From: Halothermothrix orenii H 168
GTDB lineage: Bacteria > Bacillota > Halanaerobiia > Halanaerobiales > Halothermotrichaceae
DNA: 64,000 nt
Assembly (NCBI RefSeq): GCF_000020485.1
Contig: NC_011899.1
Coordinates: 22,501 to 86,500, forward strand
Reading direction: 5' to 3'
Positions 17,935 to 25,177 of the stretch are shown in pieces. The translations under genes and the position numbers were made by a program. Under the pieces are notes generated by a model. The model did not search any database. It saw nothing but the letters and a program-made list of their open reading frames with translations, and was not told the DNA's origin. The first letter of the stretch is position 1. The number at the start of each line of letters is the position of its first letter.

Positions 17935-18047
17935 AGAGGACAGGCCCTCTGTCACCAAAGTTTGCATGATAAGGTTAGTATACAACGGCAAACTTGTGAC
18001 AGAACCACGAGCACGTTGCGGACCCCAGGGACATTAGGCGACACAGT
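17935..18047 (+). repeat. attC11, degenerate last site
   Basis: Inner hairpin CTGTCACCAAAGTTTGC with GCAAACTTGTGACAG, then CCCAGGGACATTAGGCGACAC, which equals the shared right end with ATTAGGC in place of GTTAGGC. The left core is not recognisable. It looks like a decayed long-subfamily site. Confidence 0.5.
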
Positions 18048-18083
18048 TTTTAATTAGTTTTATTAAAATATGTTTAATATGAG

Positions 18084-18284
18084 GTGATTTTTATTAAAAG
18101 AAATATTAAAACAATAGCATGGATTATTGGAGGGATTTTATTTATTTTAACTGGTATTTATCCAGTGTATATTAGGCCTATAATACATGATTTACCTAAA
18201 GGAAATATTGAGTGGATGTGGATTTTTATTGGACTAATGTATTTTGGATTAGCAAATTTTTATTACAATAAAGAAGAGAAATAA
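18084..18284 (+). CDS. small membrane protein, unknown
   Basis: About 66 residues with two membrane segments (near 11-28 and 46-60) separated by PIIHDLPKGNIEW. No ATG exists in this frame. The first possible start is GTG 18084, but it lies inside GAGGTGA, which would be the ribosome site; a start at ATT 18093 would give normal spacing. The start is therefore unsure. I recognise no family. It follows the degenerate attC11 and may be a cassette remnant. Confidence 0.5.
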   Translation: MIFIKRNIKTIAWIIGGILFILTGIYPVYIRPIIHDLPKGNIEWMWIFIGLMYFGLANFYYNKEEK

Positions 18285-18356
18285 CTAGTTATTATATTTT
18301 ATCTATATAAATTTAAGTAATTCTGCCCATGGGTTAAAGACTTAAAGGAGAAAAAT

Positions 18357-18543
18357 ATGAAAAAGAAATTAATTGGACAGGGAAGAACAGCTGAAATTTT
18401 TCTTGAAGACAATAACACTAGTTGCAGCAGCTAGATTAAGTGAGGAATTACCTGAAGATGAAAAAAAGCGGCTGCTAAAGGTAGTTGAAAAGGAATTAAA
18501 AAGATTACCTAAGTCTGTTAAAACTGAGTTAAGGCACTTTTAA
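18357..18543 (+). pseudogene. remnant of an aminoglycoside-phosphotransferase-like kinase
   Basis: AAAGGAGAAAAATATG leads to MKKKLIGQGRTAEIFLEDNN, which is the typical start of an APH/choline-kinase-like enzyme (glycine-rich GQGRTAEIF). After about 20 codons the frame is wrong and stops at TAG; in the plus-one frame from about 18421 follows VAAARLSEELPEDEKKRLLK to a TAA at 18541, resembling the C-terminal helix of such kinases. The catalytic middle (about 200 residues) has been deleted. Confidence 0.65.
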
Positions 18544-18594
18544 AACCTGTAATGTTATTTGATATAGTCTAGAAGCAAATGGAGCTGATATAAG

Positions 18595-18993
18595 ATGAAT
18601 ATATTTATAAAAGATATTTTAAGTATTCAACCCAGTCAACTTTATATTAATAAAGAGAAGTTGGGTAGAGTAAATAAATATTTAGATTCGGTAAACATTG
18701 AGGATATTAATCCTTTGCCTATTAAGAAGATAGGAAATAATATCTTTTTTACTGATGGTCATACCAGAGCATATGCACTTTATAAAAGAGGTATAAGAAA
18801 AATAAAAGTATATTGGGATAAAGATGACTTAGACTGGGACTTTTATTTAAATTGTGTTTGTTTGTGTAAAGAAGAAAAAATATATAGCATAAAAGATTTA
18901 GAAGACAAGATAGTAGATCCTGAAGATTATTTTGAATTATGGATAAAAAGGTGTGAAAAGATGTATGATGATTTAAAGGCAAGTTCAAATTAG
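18595..18993 (+). CDS. ParB/sulfiredoxin-fold protein, unknown
   Basis: 132 residues. ILSIQPSQLYINKEKLGRV followed by PLPIKKIGNNIFFTDGHTRAYALYKRGIRKIKV has the layout of the ParB N-terminal / sulfiredoxin fold, whose DGHTRA loop binds a nucleotide (CTP in ParB, ATP in sulfiredoxin). The C-terminal part is acidic and helical with KRCEKMYDDLK. The start follows GGAGCTGATATAAG. It is too short to be a ParB partition protein and has no ParA neighbour. Role unknown. The next 287 bases (18994-19280) hold no feature I can support. Confidence 0.7.
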   Translation: MNIFIKDILSIQPSQLYINKEKLGRVNKYLDSVNIEDINPLPIKKIGNNIFFTDGHTRAYALYKRGIRKIKVYWDKDDLDWDFYLNCVCLCKEEKIYSIKDLEDKIVDPEDYFELWIKRCEKMYDDLKASSN

Positions 18994-19280
18994 AATTTAT
19001 AATGGGTGCTGTGCTTATGGTTAAAAATATTTGTATACATTAAAGTTTAATCTTAATTATAAAAGTGGGGATTTCTGAAGAGCAATGGTAATTCCACCAC
19101 CCTGGCCTCTGACAACTCTGGGGAATGATGAAATTATGAATCAAAATATATAGTTCAGTTACTATTTTTATTAAAAATTGGTCTGATATTACAGAAAGAT
19201 AAATCCCGACAACCGTATGATTATCATTCCTTAGAGGCACAATAAAAAAAGAAATTATTTATAAAGACAGGGGTGATAAA

Positions 19281-19523
19281 GTGGCCAGGAAAATAGCTGT
19301 AGAAGAAGGATTGAGCAACATAGCTCAGGAACTTGAAAGATTTGGGTATCAGGTGGTGAATTTGACCAATCAAAACATGAGGGAAGCAGATGCTATTGTC
19401 ATAAGTGGCCAGGATAGAAATATGATGAACAGGGAAGATATTACTTCAAAGGCCCAGATCATTGATGCCCGTGGTTTGACTGCTGTTCAGGTCAGGAATG
19501 AATTAGAAAATAGATTGATCTAG
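19281..19523 (+). CDS. UPF0180 (YkuS-like) protein
   Basis: 80 residues from GTG 19281 after AGGGGTGATAAA. It matches the small Firmicute family typified by B. subtilis YkuS: MARKIAVEEGLSNIAQELER, then a DAIVISGQDRNMM turn and an IDARGLTAVQVRNELE tail. The function of the family is not known. A terminator follows 36 bases after the stop, so it stands alone, and it marks the return to core-type composition after the cassette region. Confidence 0.88.
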   Translation: MARKIAVEEGLSNIAQELERFGYQVVNLTNQNMREADAIVISGQDRNMMNREDITSKAQIIDARGLTAVQVRNELENRLI

Positions 19524-19558
19524 TGTCTGGTAGTGAAAGTTGATATGGGTAATAAATT

Positions 19559-19587
19559 TAACAACCGCTGATAGCGGTTGTTTTTTT
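19559..19587 (+). terminator. rho-independent terminator
   Basis: ACAACCGCT-GAT-AGCGGTTGT followed by seven T; ends the UPF0180 transcript. Confidence 0.9.
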
Positions 19588-19663
19588 ATTATATTTTTTT
19601 ATAATGATAAAGGTTGTATTTATAACATATAGTTGTATATTGAAAAATATAGACAAAATATTC

Positions 19664-19692
19664 TTGCAACAAACAATGTTTTATAGTATAAT
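19664..19692 (+). promoter_or_regulatory. promoter of the disaccharide-import operon
   Basis: TTGCAA at 19664 and TATAAT at 19687 with a 17-base spacer. The start of transcription would be near 19699, leaving a leader of about 200 bases that contains two LacI-type operators at 19810-19851. Confidence 0.75.
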
Positions 19693-19809
19693 AAAAAAAG
19701 AAAAATTTGAATATTGTTATAAAAAATTTTTAATTATAATACATATATATTAGCTAAAAAATTTTATATCAATTTTTTGAATTTTATATGAGAGGAGGGG
19801 TGTACAGTA

Positions 19810-19851
19810 ACTTTAACGTTTAAGTTTATGTTTTAACTTTAACGTTAAAGT
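19810..19851 (+). promoter_or_regulatory. two LacI-type operators before the binding-protein gene
   Basis: ACTTTAACGTTTAAGT at 19810 and ACTTTAACGTTAAAGT at 19836. The second is a perfect 16-base palindrome with the central CG step of LacI-family sites. The first is the exact reverse complement of the site at 23969 in front of the LacI-type gene at 24039, so that regulator is the likely ligand-sensing repressor. Both lie downstream of the promoter, a roadblock position. Confidence 0.8.
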
Positions 19852-19907
19852 AGTTTAAAGTGGTCAAGGTTTTAATAAACTAATTAAAAATTTCAGGGGG
19901 GACAAGG

Positions 19908-21176
19908 ATGAGAAATAAATCTTTAATTGTTTTACTGGTAGTAAGCCTGTTACTGGTTTGTTATGGGACAGGATTGGCTAAAACCACTGTCAGGATTGCT
20001 GGCTTTGGGGGGAATGACCAGGTAATTGTTGAGGAGCTCCTTAATAAATTTGTCAGGCCAGAGCTGGCGGATGAAGGTATTGAAATTATTTACGAGCCTA
20101 TTGCTGATGATTATCAAAGGTACCTTTTGAATTCGCTTTCTGCCGGTACTGCTGCAGACCTGTTTTATATGGATATTTTCTGGGCTAAAAATGTTATAAA
20201 AGAAGGTCTGGTTGAACCGCTTGATAGCTATCTGGCTAAATCTGAAGTTATCAGCAAAGAAGACATTGTGCCCAGCTTACTAGAAGGTTTTACCTATGAA
20301 GGCAAATTGTATGGAATCCCCAAGGATTTCAACTCTCTGGCCCTGTTTTACAATAAGGACCTTTTTGATATAGCAGGAATACCTTATCCCAATGAGGCCG
20401 ATACCTGGAAAACCTTAGAATATAAATTAAGGAAAGTGGTTGAGTTTTTTGAAAAAGAAGGAGAAGAAATTCATGGATTGGCATTACAACCTGAGTATGC
20501 CAGGATGGGTGCCTTTGCTTATGCTGCTGGATGGGAACCTTTTGTAAATGGAAAAACAAATCTCCAGGACCCCAAATTTGTCAAAGCATTTAAATGGTAT
20601 ACCGGATTAAAAGAAAAAGGGTTAGGTATTATGCCGGCTGATATTGGCCAGGGCTGGGGCGGTGGCGCCTTTGCTAATGGTAATTTTGCTGCCTGCCTCG
20701 AAGGAGCCTGGATTATTGGATTCCTGCGTGATCAGGCACCAAACCTGAATTATGGTGCTACCTTGCTACCGAAATGCTCAGATACCGATGAAAGAGGTAA
20801 CTTTATCTTCACTGTTGCCTGGGGTATAAATGCTAACTCAAAGAATAAAGAAGCCGCTTTCAGGGTTTTAGAAACACTGACAAGTCCTGAAGCCCAGCAA
20901 TGGGTTCTGGAAAGGGGTCTTGCCATTCCCAGCCGGAAATCACTGGCTGACAATCCGTACTTTGAAAAGCAGACCAAGGAAGCCCAGGCCAATAAAGTTG
21001 TCTTCATGGGTGCGTCAAGAGGAAATATTAAACCCTATAGTTTCAGGGATTATGGTGGAGAATGGATGGAACCAATCAATACTGCTTTAAATGAAGTAAT
21101 GAGTGGACAGTCAACAGTAGAAGAAGCATTAAAAACTGCCCAGGAAAGACTTGAACAGGACATAATGAATAAATAA
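19908..21176 (+). CDS. sugar ABC transporter substrate-binding protein
   Basis: 422 residues of the MalE-type (SBP_bac_1) family. An N-terminal signal peptide (hydrophobic 5-22, then GTGLAKT) directs export; the only Cys in it (C19) does not have a proper lipobox, so it may be a free or SPase I-cleaved protein. It has the fold's usual markers: DLFYMDIFWAKNVI, GKLYGIPKDFNSLALFYNKDLF and the C-terminal TSPEAQQWVL. It captures the disaccharide outside the cell and delivers it to the two permeases encoded next. Start follows CAGGGGGGACAAGG. A hairpin after the stop may protect or limit the transcript. Confidence 0.92.
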   Translation: MRNKSLIVLLVVSLLLVCYGTGLAKTTVRIAGFGGNDQVIVEELLNKFVRPELADEGIEIIYEPIADDYQRYLLNSLSAGTAADLFYMDIFWAKNVIKEGLVEPLDSYLAKSEVISKEDIVPSLLEGFTYEGKLYGIPKDFNSLALFYNKDLFDIAGIPYPNEADTWKTLEYKLRKVVEFFEKEGEEIHGLALQPEYARMGAFAYAAGWEPFVNGKTNLQDPKFVKAFKWYTGLKEKGLGIMPADIGQGWGGGAFANGNFAACLEGAWIIGFLRDQAPNLNYGATLLPKCSDTDERGNFIFTVAWGINANSKNKEAAFRVLETLTSPEAQQWVLERGLAIPSRKSLADNPYFEKQTKEAQANKVVFMGASRGNIKPYSFRDYGGEWMEPINTALNEVMSGQSTVEEALKTAQERLEQDIMNK

Positions 21177-21193
21177 AAGTAGACCCTGGAGAG

Positions 21194-21226
21194 GGGGAGC
21201 GGGGGATTCCCCACTCCCCTTTTTTA
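21194..21226 (+). terminator. intercistronic hairpin between binding protein and permease
   Basis: GGGGAGCGGGG pairs with CCCCACTCCCC (one mismatch) around GATT, followed by six T. It looks like a terminator but lies inside the operon, which would give more binding-protein mRNA than permease mRNA, as needed for such importers. Confidence 0.75.
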
Positions 21227-21245
21227 TAAATAGGAGGTGACCGTC

Positions 21246-22394
21246 TTGCAGAAAAAGTGGGCCTACTGGAAAGAGAAAATGGCACCATATGTTTTACTGG
21301 CACCTTTTTTATTCTGGTTTATTATATTTTTTGGTTATGCTTTTATCAGAGTGGTATACTTTAGCTTTACTAAATATAATCTATTTGATCCCCCTACATT
21401 TGTAGGTTTTAAAAATTATTTAGATCTTTTTCGGGAGTATTTATTTGGTGTTGCCTTCAGGAATACCCTTATGTACTCTATTATTGTCACCACTGTGCAG
21501 ACCATTTTTGCCCTCATTCTGGCTGTTGTTATGAATCAAAAAATTAAAGGAATCAGGTTTTTCAGGGCTGCCTATTATATGCCCAGCGTTACTTCCAGTG
21601 TTGTTATTACATTAATTTTTATCTGGTTATTTCAACGCAAAGGTTTAATTAACTATTTGGTAACCCTTTATCATAGTTATGGAAAAATGATAGGAGTCTT
21701 TTTTCTTTTGTTGATAGCCATGCAGGCCCTTTTGGTTTTTAAGGAAAAAAGGCAGGGTAGGCCGGTTAAATACTTAGAACCGAGTTATTTAGTTCTGTCG
21801 ATTTTGTTTGCAGCAATTGTTACCTATATACTGAGAATAATGGGATATATAACAGTGGTAGATGTTAAACCGGTGGATATTATATGGCTAAATACCAGGG
21901 AAAAGGTTTTTGGGTGGCTGGGGCCGTTATCATTTGCCAGACCCCTGGGTGCTATAATGATTTTGAATATCTGGACCACTATTCCGACCTTTATGCTTAT
22001 ATATCTTGCCGGTTTACAGGACATTCCATCTTCATTATATGAAGCTGCTGAAGTTGATGGGGCCAATACCTGGCAAAAGTTCAGGTATGTTACTATTCCC
22101 CAGTTGAGGCACATTACTTTTTTAGTAGTGACTCTGGGTCTGATTGGAACTCTTCAGGTTTTTGACCAGATTGCTATAGTTGGGGATCAGGCTCCTCTTG
22201 AATCTATTGTGACCCTGGCCTATTATGTCTATAGAAATACATTCCCCAGTTCAGCAACTCCTCATGCCGGGATGGCCAGTGCTGGAGCTATAGTCCTGGC
22301 TTTGATTACTTTAACACTGGTATTAATCCGGAAAAAAAATATCCGGAGAGGGGAGAGATTAATATGGCCCGTCTTAAAACGAAAGAAAATATAG
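21246..22394 (+). CDS. sugar ABC transporter permease (MalF type)
   Basis: 382 residues from TTG 21246. The frame is open from GTG 21237, but that GTG is inside the ribosome site AGGAGGTGA; TTG 21246 has the right spacing. About eight membrane segments. The EAA loop facing the ATPase is present: YEAAEVDGANTWQKFRYVTIPQL. A long extra segment between residues about 140 and 210 separates the first and last membrane groups, as in other MalF-like permeases with inserts. It forms the channel with the next gene and uses the MsmX-type ATPase encoded at 29544. Confidence 0.92.
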   Translation: MQKKWAYWKEKMAPYVLLAPFLFWFIIFFGYAFIRVVYFSFTKYNLFDPPTFVGFKNYLDLFREYLFGVAFRNTLMYSIIVTTVQTIFALILAVVMNQKIKGIRFFRAAYYMPSVTSSVVITLIFIWLFQRKGLINYLVTLYHSYGKMIGVFFLLLIAMQALLVFKEKRQGRPVKYLEPSYLVLSILFAAIVTYILRIMGYITVVDVKPVDIIWLNTREKVFGWLGPLSFARPLGAIMILNIWTTIPTFMLIYLAGLQDIPSSLYEAAEVDGANTWQKFRYVTIPQLRHITFLVVTLGLIGTLQVFDQIAIVGDQAPLESIVTLAYYVYRNTFPSSATPHAGMASAGAIVLALITLTLVLIRKKNIRRGERLIWPVLKRKKI

Positions 22395-23755
22395 AGGAAA
22401 TCAATCTTAAGATCAGGCGTAAAAGGTGGAGAAATGTTGCTGCTATTTATCTAATATTACTGATATTTTCTATCCTGTTCATGGGCCCCTTTTTGTTCGG
22501 GGCAATATCATCCCTTAAGGATAATCCAGTTGAGTGGCCTCCTACCTTAAAAACAGCCCAGCTTTCACCCAAAAACTGGATTGGGGCTTATCGAGTTGCC
22601 AGACAGGGTGGGGGAGGAGGTTTTTTTGGTTGTCTTAAACCGGGGCATAATGTTTCTTTTAGAGCTACCTACTTATATCCTGATGGTAAAGAAATAACCC
22701 CACCCCAGGCCAGAGTTTCAAAAAGATTAGCCGGTTACGGAAAATCTGCTTTTGAACTTGATAAAAAGTTTGCGGTAGACTATATAGAGGTTAAGTCTGT
22801 TGAGGAAATAGAACGTCAAAAAACTGATAAAGGGACCAAAGTAATTTATGAGATTACCCTTACTAATCCCAGTCAGTACACCTTTGATAAGGTTCCTGTT
22901 GATGTCCAGGTCCCCTATAAAGTCAAATTTGTGGAAGCCGATTTTGAACCCAACAGGTTGGAAAGGTTAGGAATGGTTCAAAGCTGGGATAACATTGTCA
23001 GTGGTACAATTCCTTATATCTTTCACAATTACCATCGGGTTTTTAATGAAAACTATAGCCGGACTACCGGTAGAAGCCTGTTTTTAACCTGGATATTTAA
23101 TTCATTTTTCCTATCCATAACCAGGGTTATAACTACTATTATTGTGGCTTCCATGGCCGGTTATGTTCTGGCCCGGTTGAACTTCGCTGGTAAAAAGGTC
23201 CTGTTTATTCTGGTTCTTTTTTCCATGATGATTCCTCTGCAGGTTACCTTTGTTTCCAATTACCTGGTTTTAAGAGATGGTATATTTGGATTAACAAAAT
23301 TGTTTGGGGTTGATACCCTGTTAAATAGTTTAAGTGGGGTTATAATATGGGGAATGGTGGCCGGTAATTCGGTCTTTATCATGAAACAGTTTTTTGAAGG
23401 TCTTCCCAAATCCCTTGAAGAATCGGCCCGTATTGATGGGGCCAGTACCTATACTATCTTTTCACGAATAATGCTTCCTCTGGCTAAACCGGCTCTGGGG
23501 GCCTTAACAATCCTTACTTTTCAGGGAGCCTGGAATGATTTCTTCCTGCCCCTGGTTGTTATTACCTCACCGATGGATCGATTCCCTTTAACGGTGGGTT
23601 TGTTGAGTTTTAGAAGAATTTACGGGGCTGGAGGAATGGACTGGGGTCCTGTACTGGCAGGTGCTATTATTTCAGCCCTACCAATTATAATTTTATTTGT
23701 GGTTTTCCAGCGTTACTTTGTTGAAGGAATTAGTTTTAGTGGCATGAAAGGATAA
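22364..23755 (+). CDS. sugar ABC transporter permease (MalG type) with large insert
   Basis: 463 residues, against about 280 for usual MalG-like permeases. The extra length is a soluble, probably extracellular domain of about 160 residues between the first membrane segment (18-45) and the rest, containing RATYLYPDGKEITPPQ and the long VQVPYKVKFVEADFEPN stretch. The EAA loop is LEESARIDGASTYTIFSRIMLPLAKP. It overlaps the preceding permease gene by 31 bases, so the two are translationally linked. The insert could contact the binding protein (inference). Confidence 0.92.
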   Translation: MARLKTKENIEEINLKIRRKRWRNVAAIYLILLIFSILFMGPFLFGAISSLKDNPVEWPPTLKTAQLSPKNWIGAYRVARQGGGGGFFGCLKPGHNVSFRATYLYPDGKEITPPQARVSKRLAGYGKSAFELDKKFAVDYIEVKSVEEIERQKTDKGTKVIYEITLTNPSQYTFDKVPVDVQVPYKVKFVEADFEPNRLERLGMVQSWDNIVSGTIPYIFHNYHRVFNENYSRTTGRSLFLTWIFNSFFLSITRVITTIIVASMAGYVLARLNFAGKKVLFILVLFSMMIPLQVTFVSNYLVLRDGIFGLTKLFGVDTLLNSLSGVIIWGMVAGNSVFIMKQFFEGLPKSLEESARIDGASTYTIFSRIMLPLAKPALGALTILTFQGAWNDFFLPLVVITSPMDRFPLTVGLLSFRRIYGAGGMDWGPVLAGAIISALPIIILFVVFQRYFVEGISFSGMKG

Positions 23756-23968
23756 AATAATTATTTGTAGTATACCTTTATCACTGGTGCAACCACCTCT
23801 GGTGGTTGTACTTTTTTGTAAATTATTCTTTAAAAAAGATTAATTCTATAAAAAAACATAAAAAAATTAAAATAATTTATTTATAATGGGAGGTTGAAGA
23901 CTGGTCCTGATTAACAGTAAAAGATGATTTTTAAGTCTTGCATCGGAGAATAAAGTTGGTTATAATAA

Positions 23969-23984
23969 ACTTAAACGTTAAAGT
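23969..23984 (+). promoter_or_regulatory. LacI-type operator before the regulator gene
   Basis: ACTTAAACGTTAAAGT, the exact reverse complement of the site at 19810 and a near-perfect palindrome with central CG. It lies 54 bases before the ATG of the LacI-type gene, consistent with self-control. Confidence 0.78.
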
Positions 23985-24038
23985 GTTTTGGTTTATTTTA
24001 GTTTGCTTTATTTAAACAGGGGAAAGAGGGTAGCTAAA

Positions 24039-25052
24039 ATGAGTGTTACCATAAAGGATATTGCCAAAAGACTCGGGGTATCAGCTACAGCTGTATCCAA
24101 GGCCCTTAATGATAGGGATGATGTCAGTGAAGAATTAAAACGAAAGGTTCTTAAAGTTGCAGAAGAATTGGACTATTCTGCCAACACTATTGCTAAAAGG
24201 CTGGTTACAAATAAAAGTAATACCATCGGGGTTTTTATGCTTAGTAGAAGAGAATCAGAGCAGAGGGAAACAGTTGGCTTTCAATTTTTGAGTGGAATTC
24301 TGGAAGAAGCCAATAAAAATGGATATGATATAGTCCTGTTTTCAACTAATAGCGATCTACTGGATGAAAAATCCTACATAAAGCTCTGTAAAGAGAGAAG
24401 GGTTGAAGGAGCTATTTTTACTGGCTTAAGGCTTGATGACCCCCATATACCTGAAATAAAGAAAGCTAAATTCCCTATAACTATTATTGATACGGAACTG
24501 GATGATGCTGAGAATGTAGGATTTATAACTACTGACAATCTAAGTGGAGTTCATAAAGCTCTGGAGTATTTATGGAAGCTGGGTCACAGGAGGATTGCCA
24601 TGATTAATGGGCATCACCAGGCCCAGGTCTCTAAAAGGAGATACCAGGCCTTTAAAGAATTTTTGACCCAGAAAGGTGTTTTTGATGAAGACCTCGTCTT
24701 TTATGGTGATTTTACCAAAAATAGTGGTTATAAAGCTGCCCTGAAAATACTTGAATTAAATGAACCTCCAACTGCTGTTTTTTCAGCCAGTGACCTTATG
24801 GCCCTGGGAGCTATTAAGGCTTTTAAGGATAAGGGTTTAATACTTCCCCGGGATATGTCAATTATTGGTTATGATAATATAACTTCAAGTGAGTACACCG
24901 ACCCCAGTCTAACTACTGTAGCTCAGGATTCTGTTAATATGGGAAGAGAAGCAGTAAGATTGGTCCTTGATGGACTGGATGGGGGGACCATGAAGAAAAA
25001 AGTTTTAGAAGCAAAATTAGTTATTCGAGATTCATGTGCCCGGTGTTGTTAA
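24039..25052 (+). CDS. LacI-family transcriptional regulator (disaccharide locus)
   Basis: 337 residues from ATG 24039, which follows AAAGAGGGTAGCTAAA; the frame is open 17 codons further upstream but without a ribosome site and across the operator zone. N-terminal helix-turn-helix and hinge (TIKDIAKRLGVSATAVSKAL ... SANTIAKRLVTNKSNTIGV), then a periplasmic-binding-like sensor domain with FSASDLMALGAIKAF and SIIGYDN. Four matching ACTTWAACGTTWAAGT sites in the locus (19810, 19836, 23969, 25491) are its likely operators. It would release them when the imported disaccharide or a derivative binds. Confidence 0.92.
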   Translation: MSVTIKDIAKRLGVSATAVSKALNDRDDVSEELKRKVLKVAEELDYSANTIAKRLVTNKSNTIGVFMLSRRESEQRETVGFQFLSGILEEANKNGYDIVLFSTNSDLLDEKSYIKLCKERRVEGAIFTGLRLDDPHIPEIKKAKFPITIIDTELDDAENVGFITTDNLSGVHKALEYLWKLGHRRIAMINGHHQAQVSKRRYQAFKEFLTQKGVFDEDLVFYGDFTKNSGYKAALKILELNEPPTAVFSASDLMALGAIKAFKDKGLILPRDMSIIGYDNITSSEYTDPSLTTVAQDSVNMGREAVRLVLDGLDGGTMKKKVLEAKLVIRDSCARCC

Positions 25053-25177
25053 TTTGTAAATCACATTTAAAGAAGTTTCTGATTGACTATGTTTAGAAAC
25101 CTGGATCAAATTTTCAGGAATAATAATTCTGGAAACCTGGTCGGGTTAGATATAAATACTTTAAAGGAGGGCTGGGA

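Noticed and set aside
19040-19240. 66-codon reverse-strand frame
   Set aside because: No ribosome site or recognisable protein features; probably chance.
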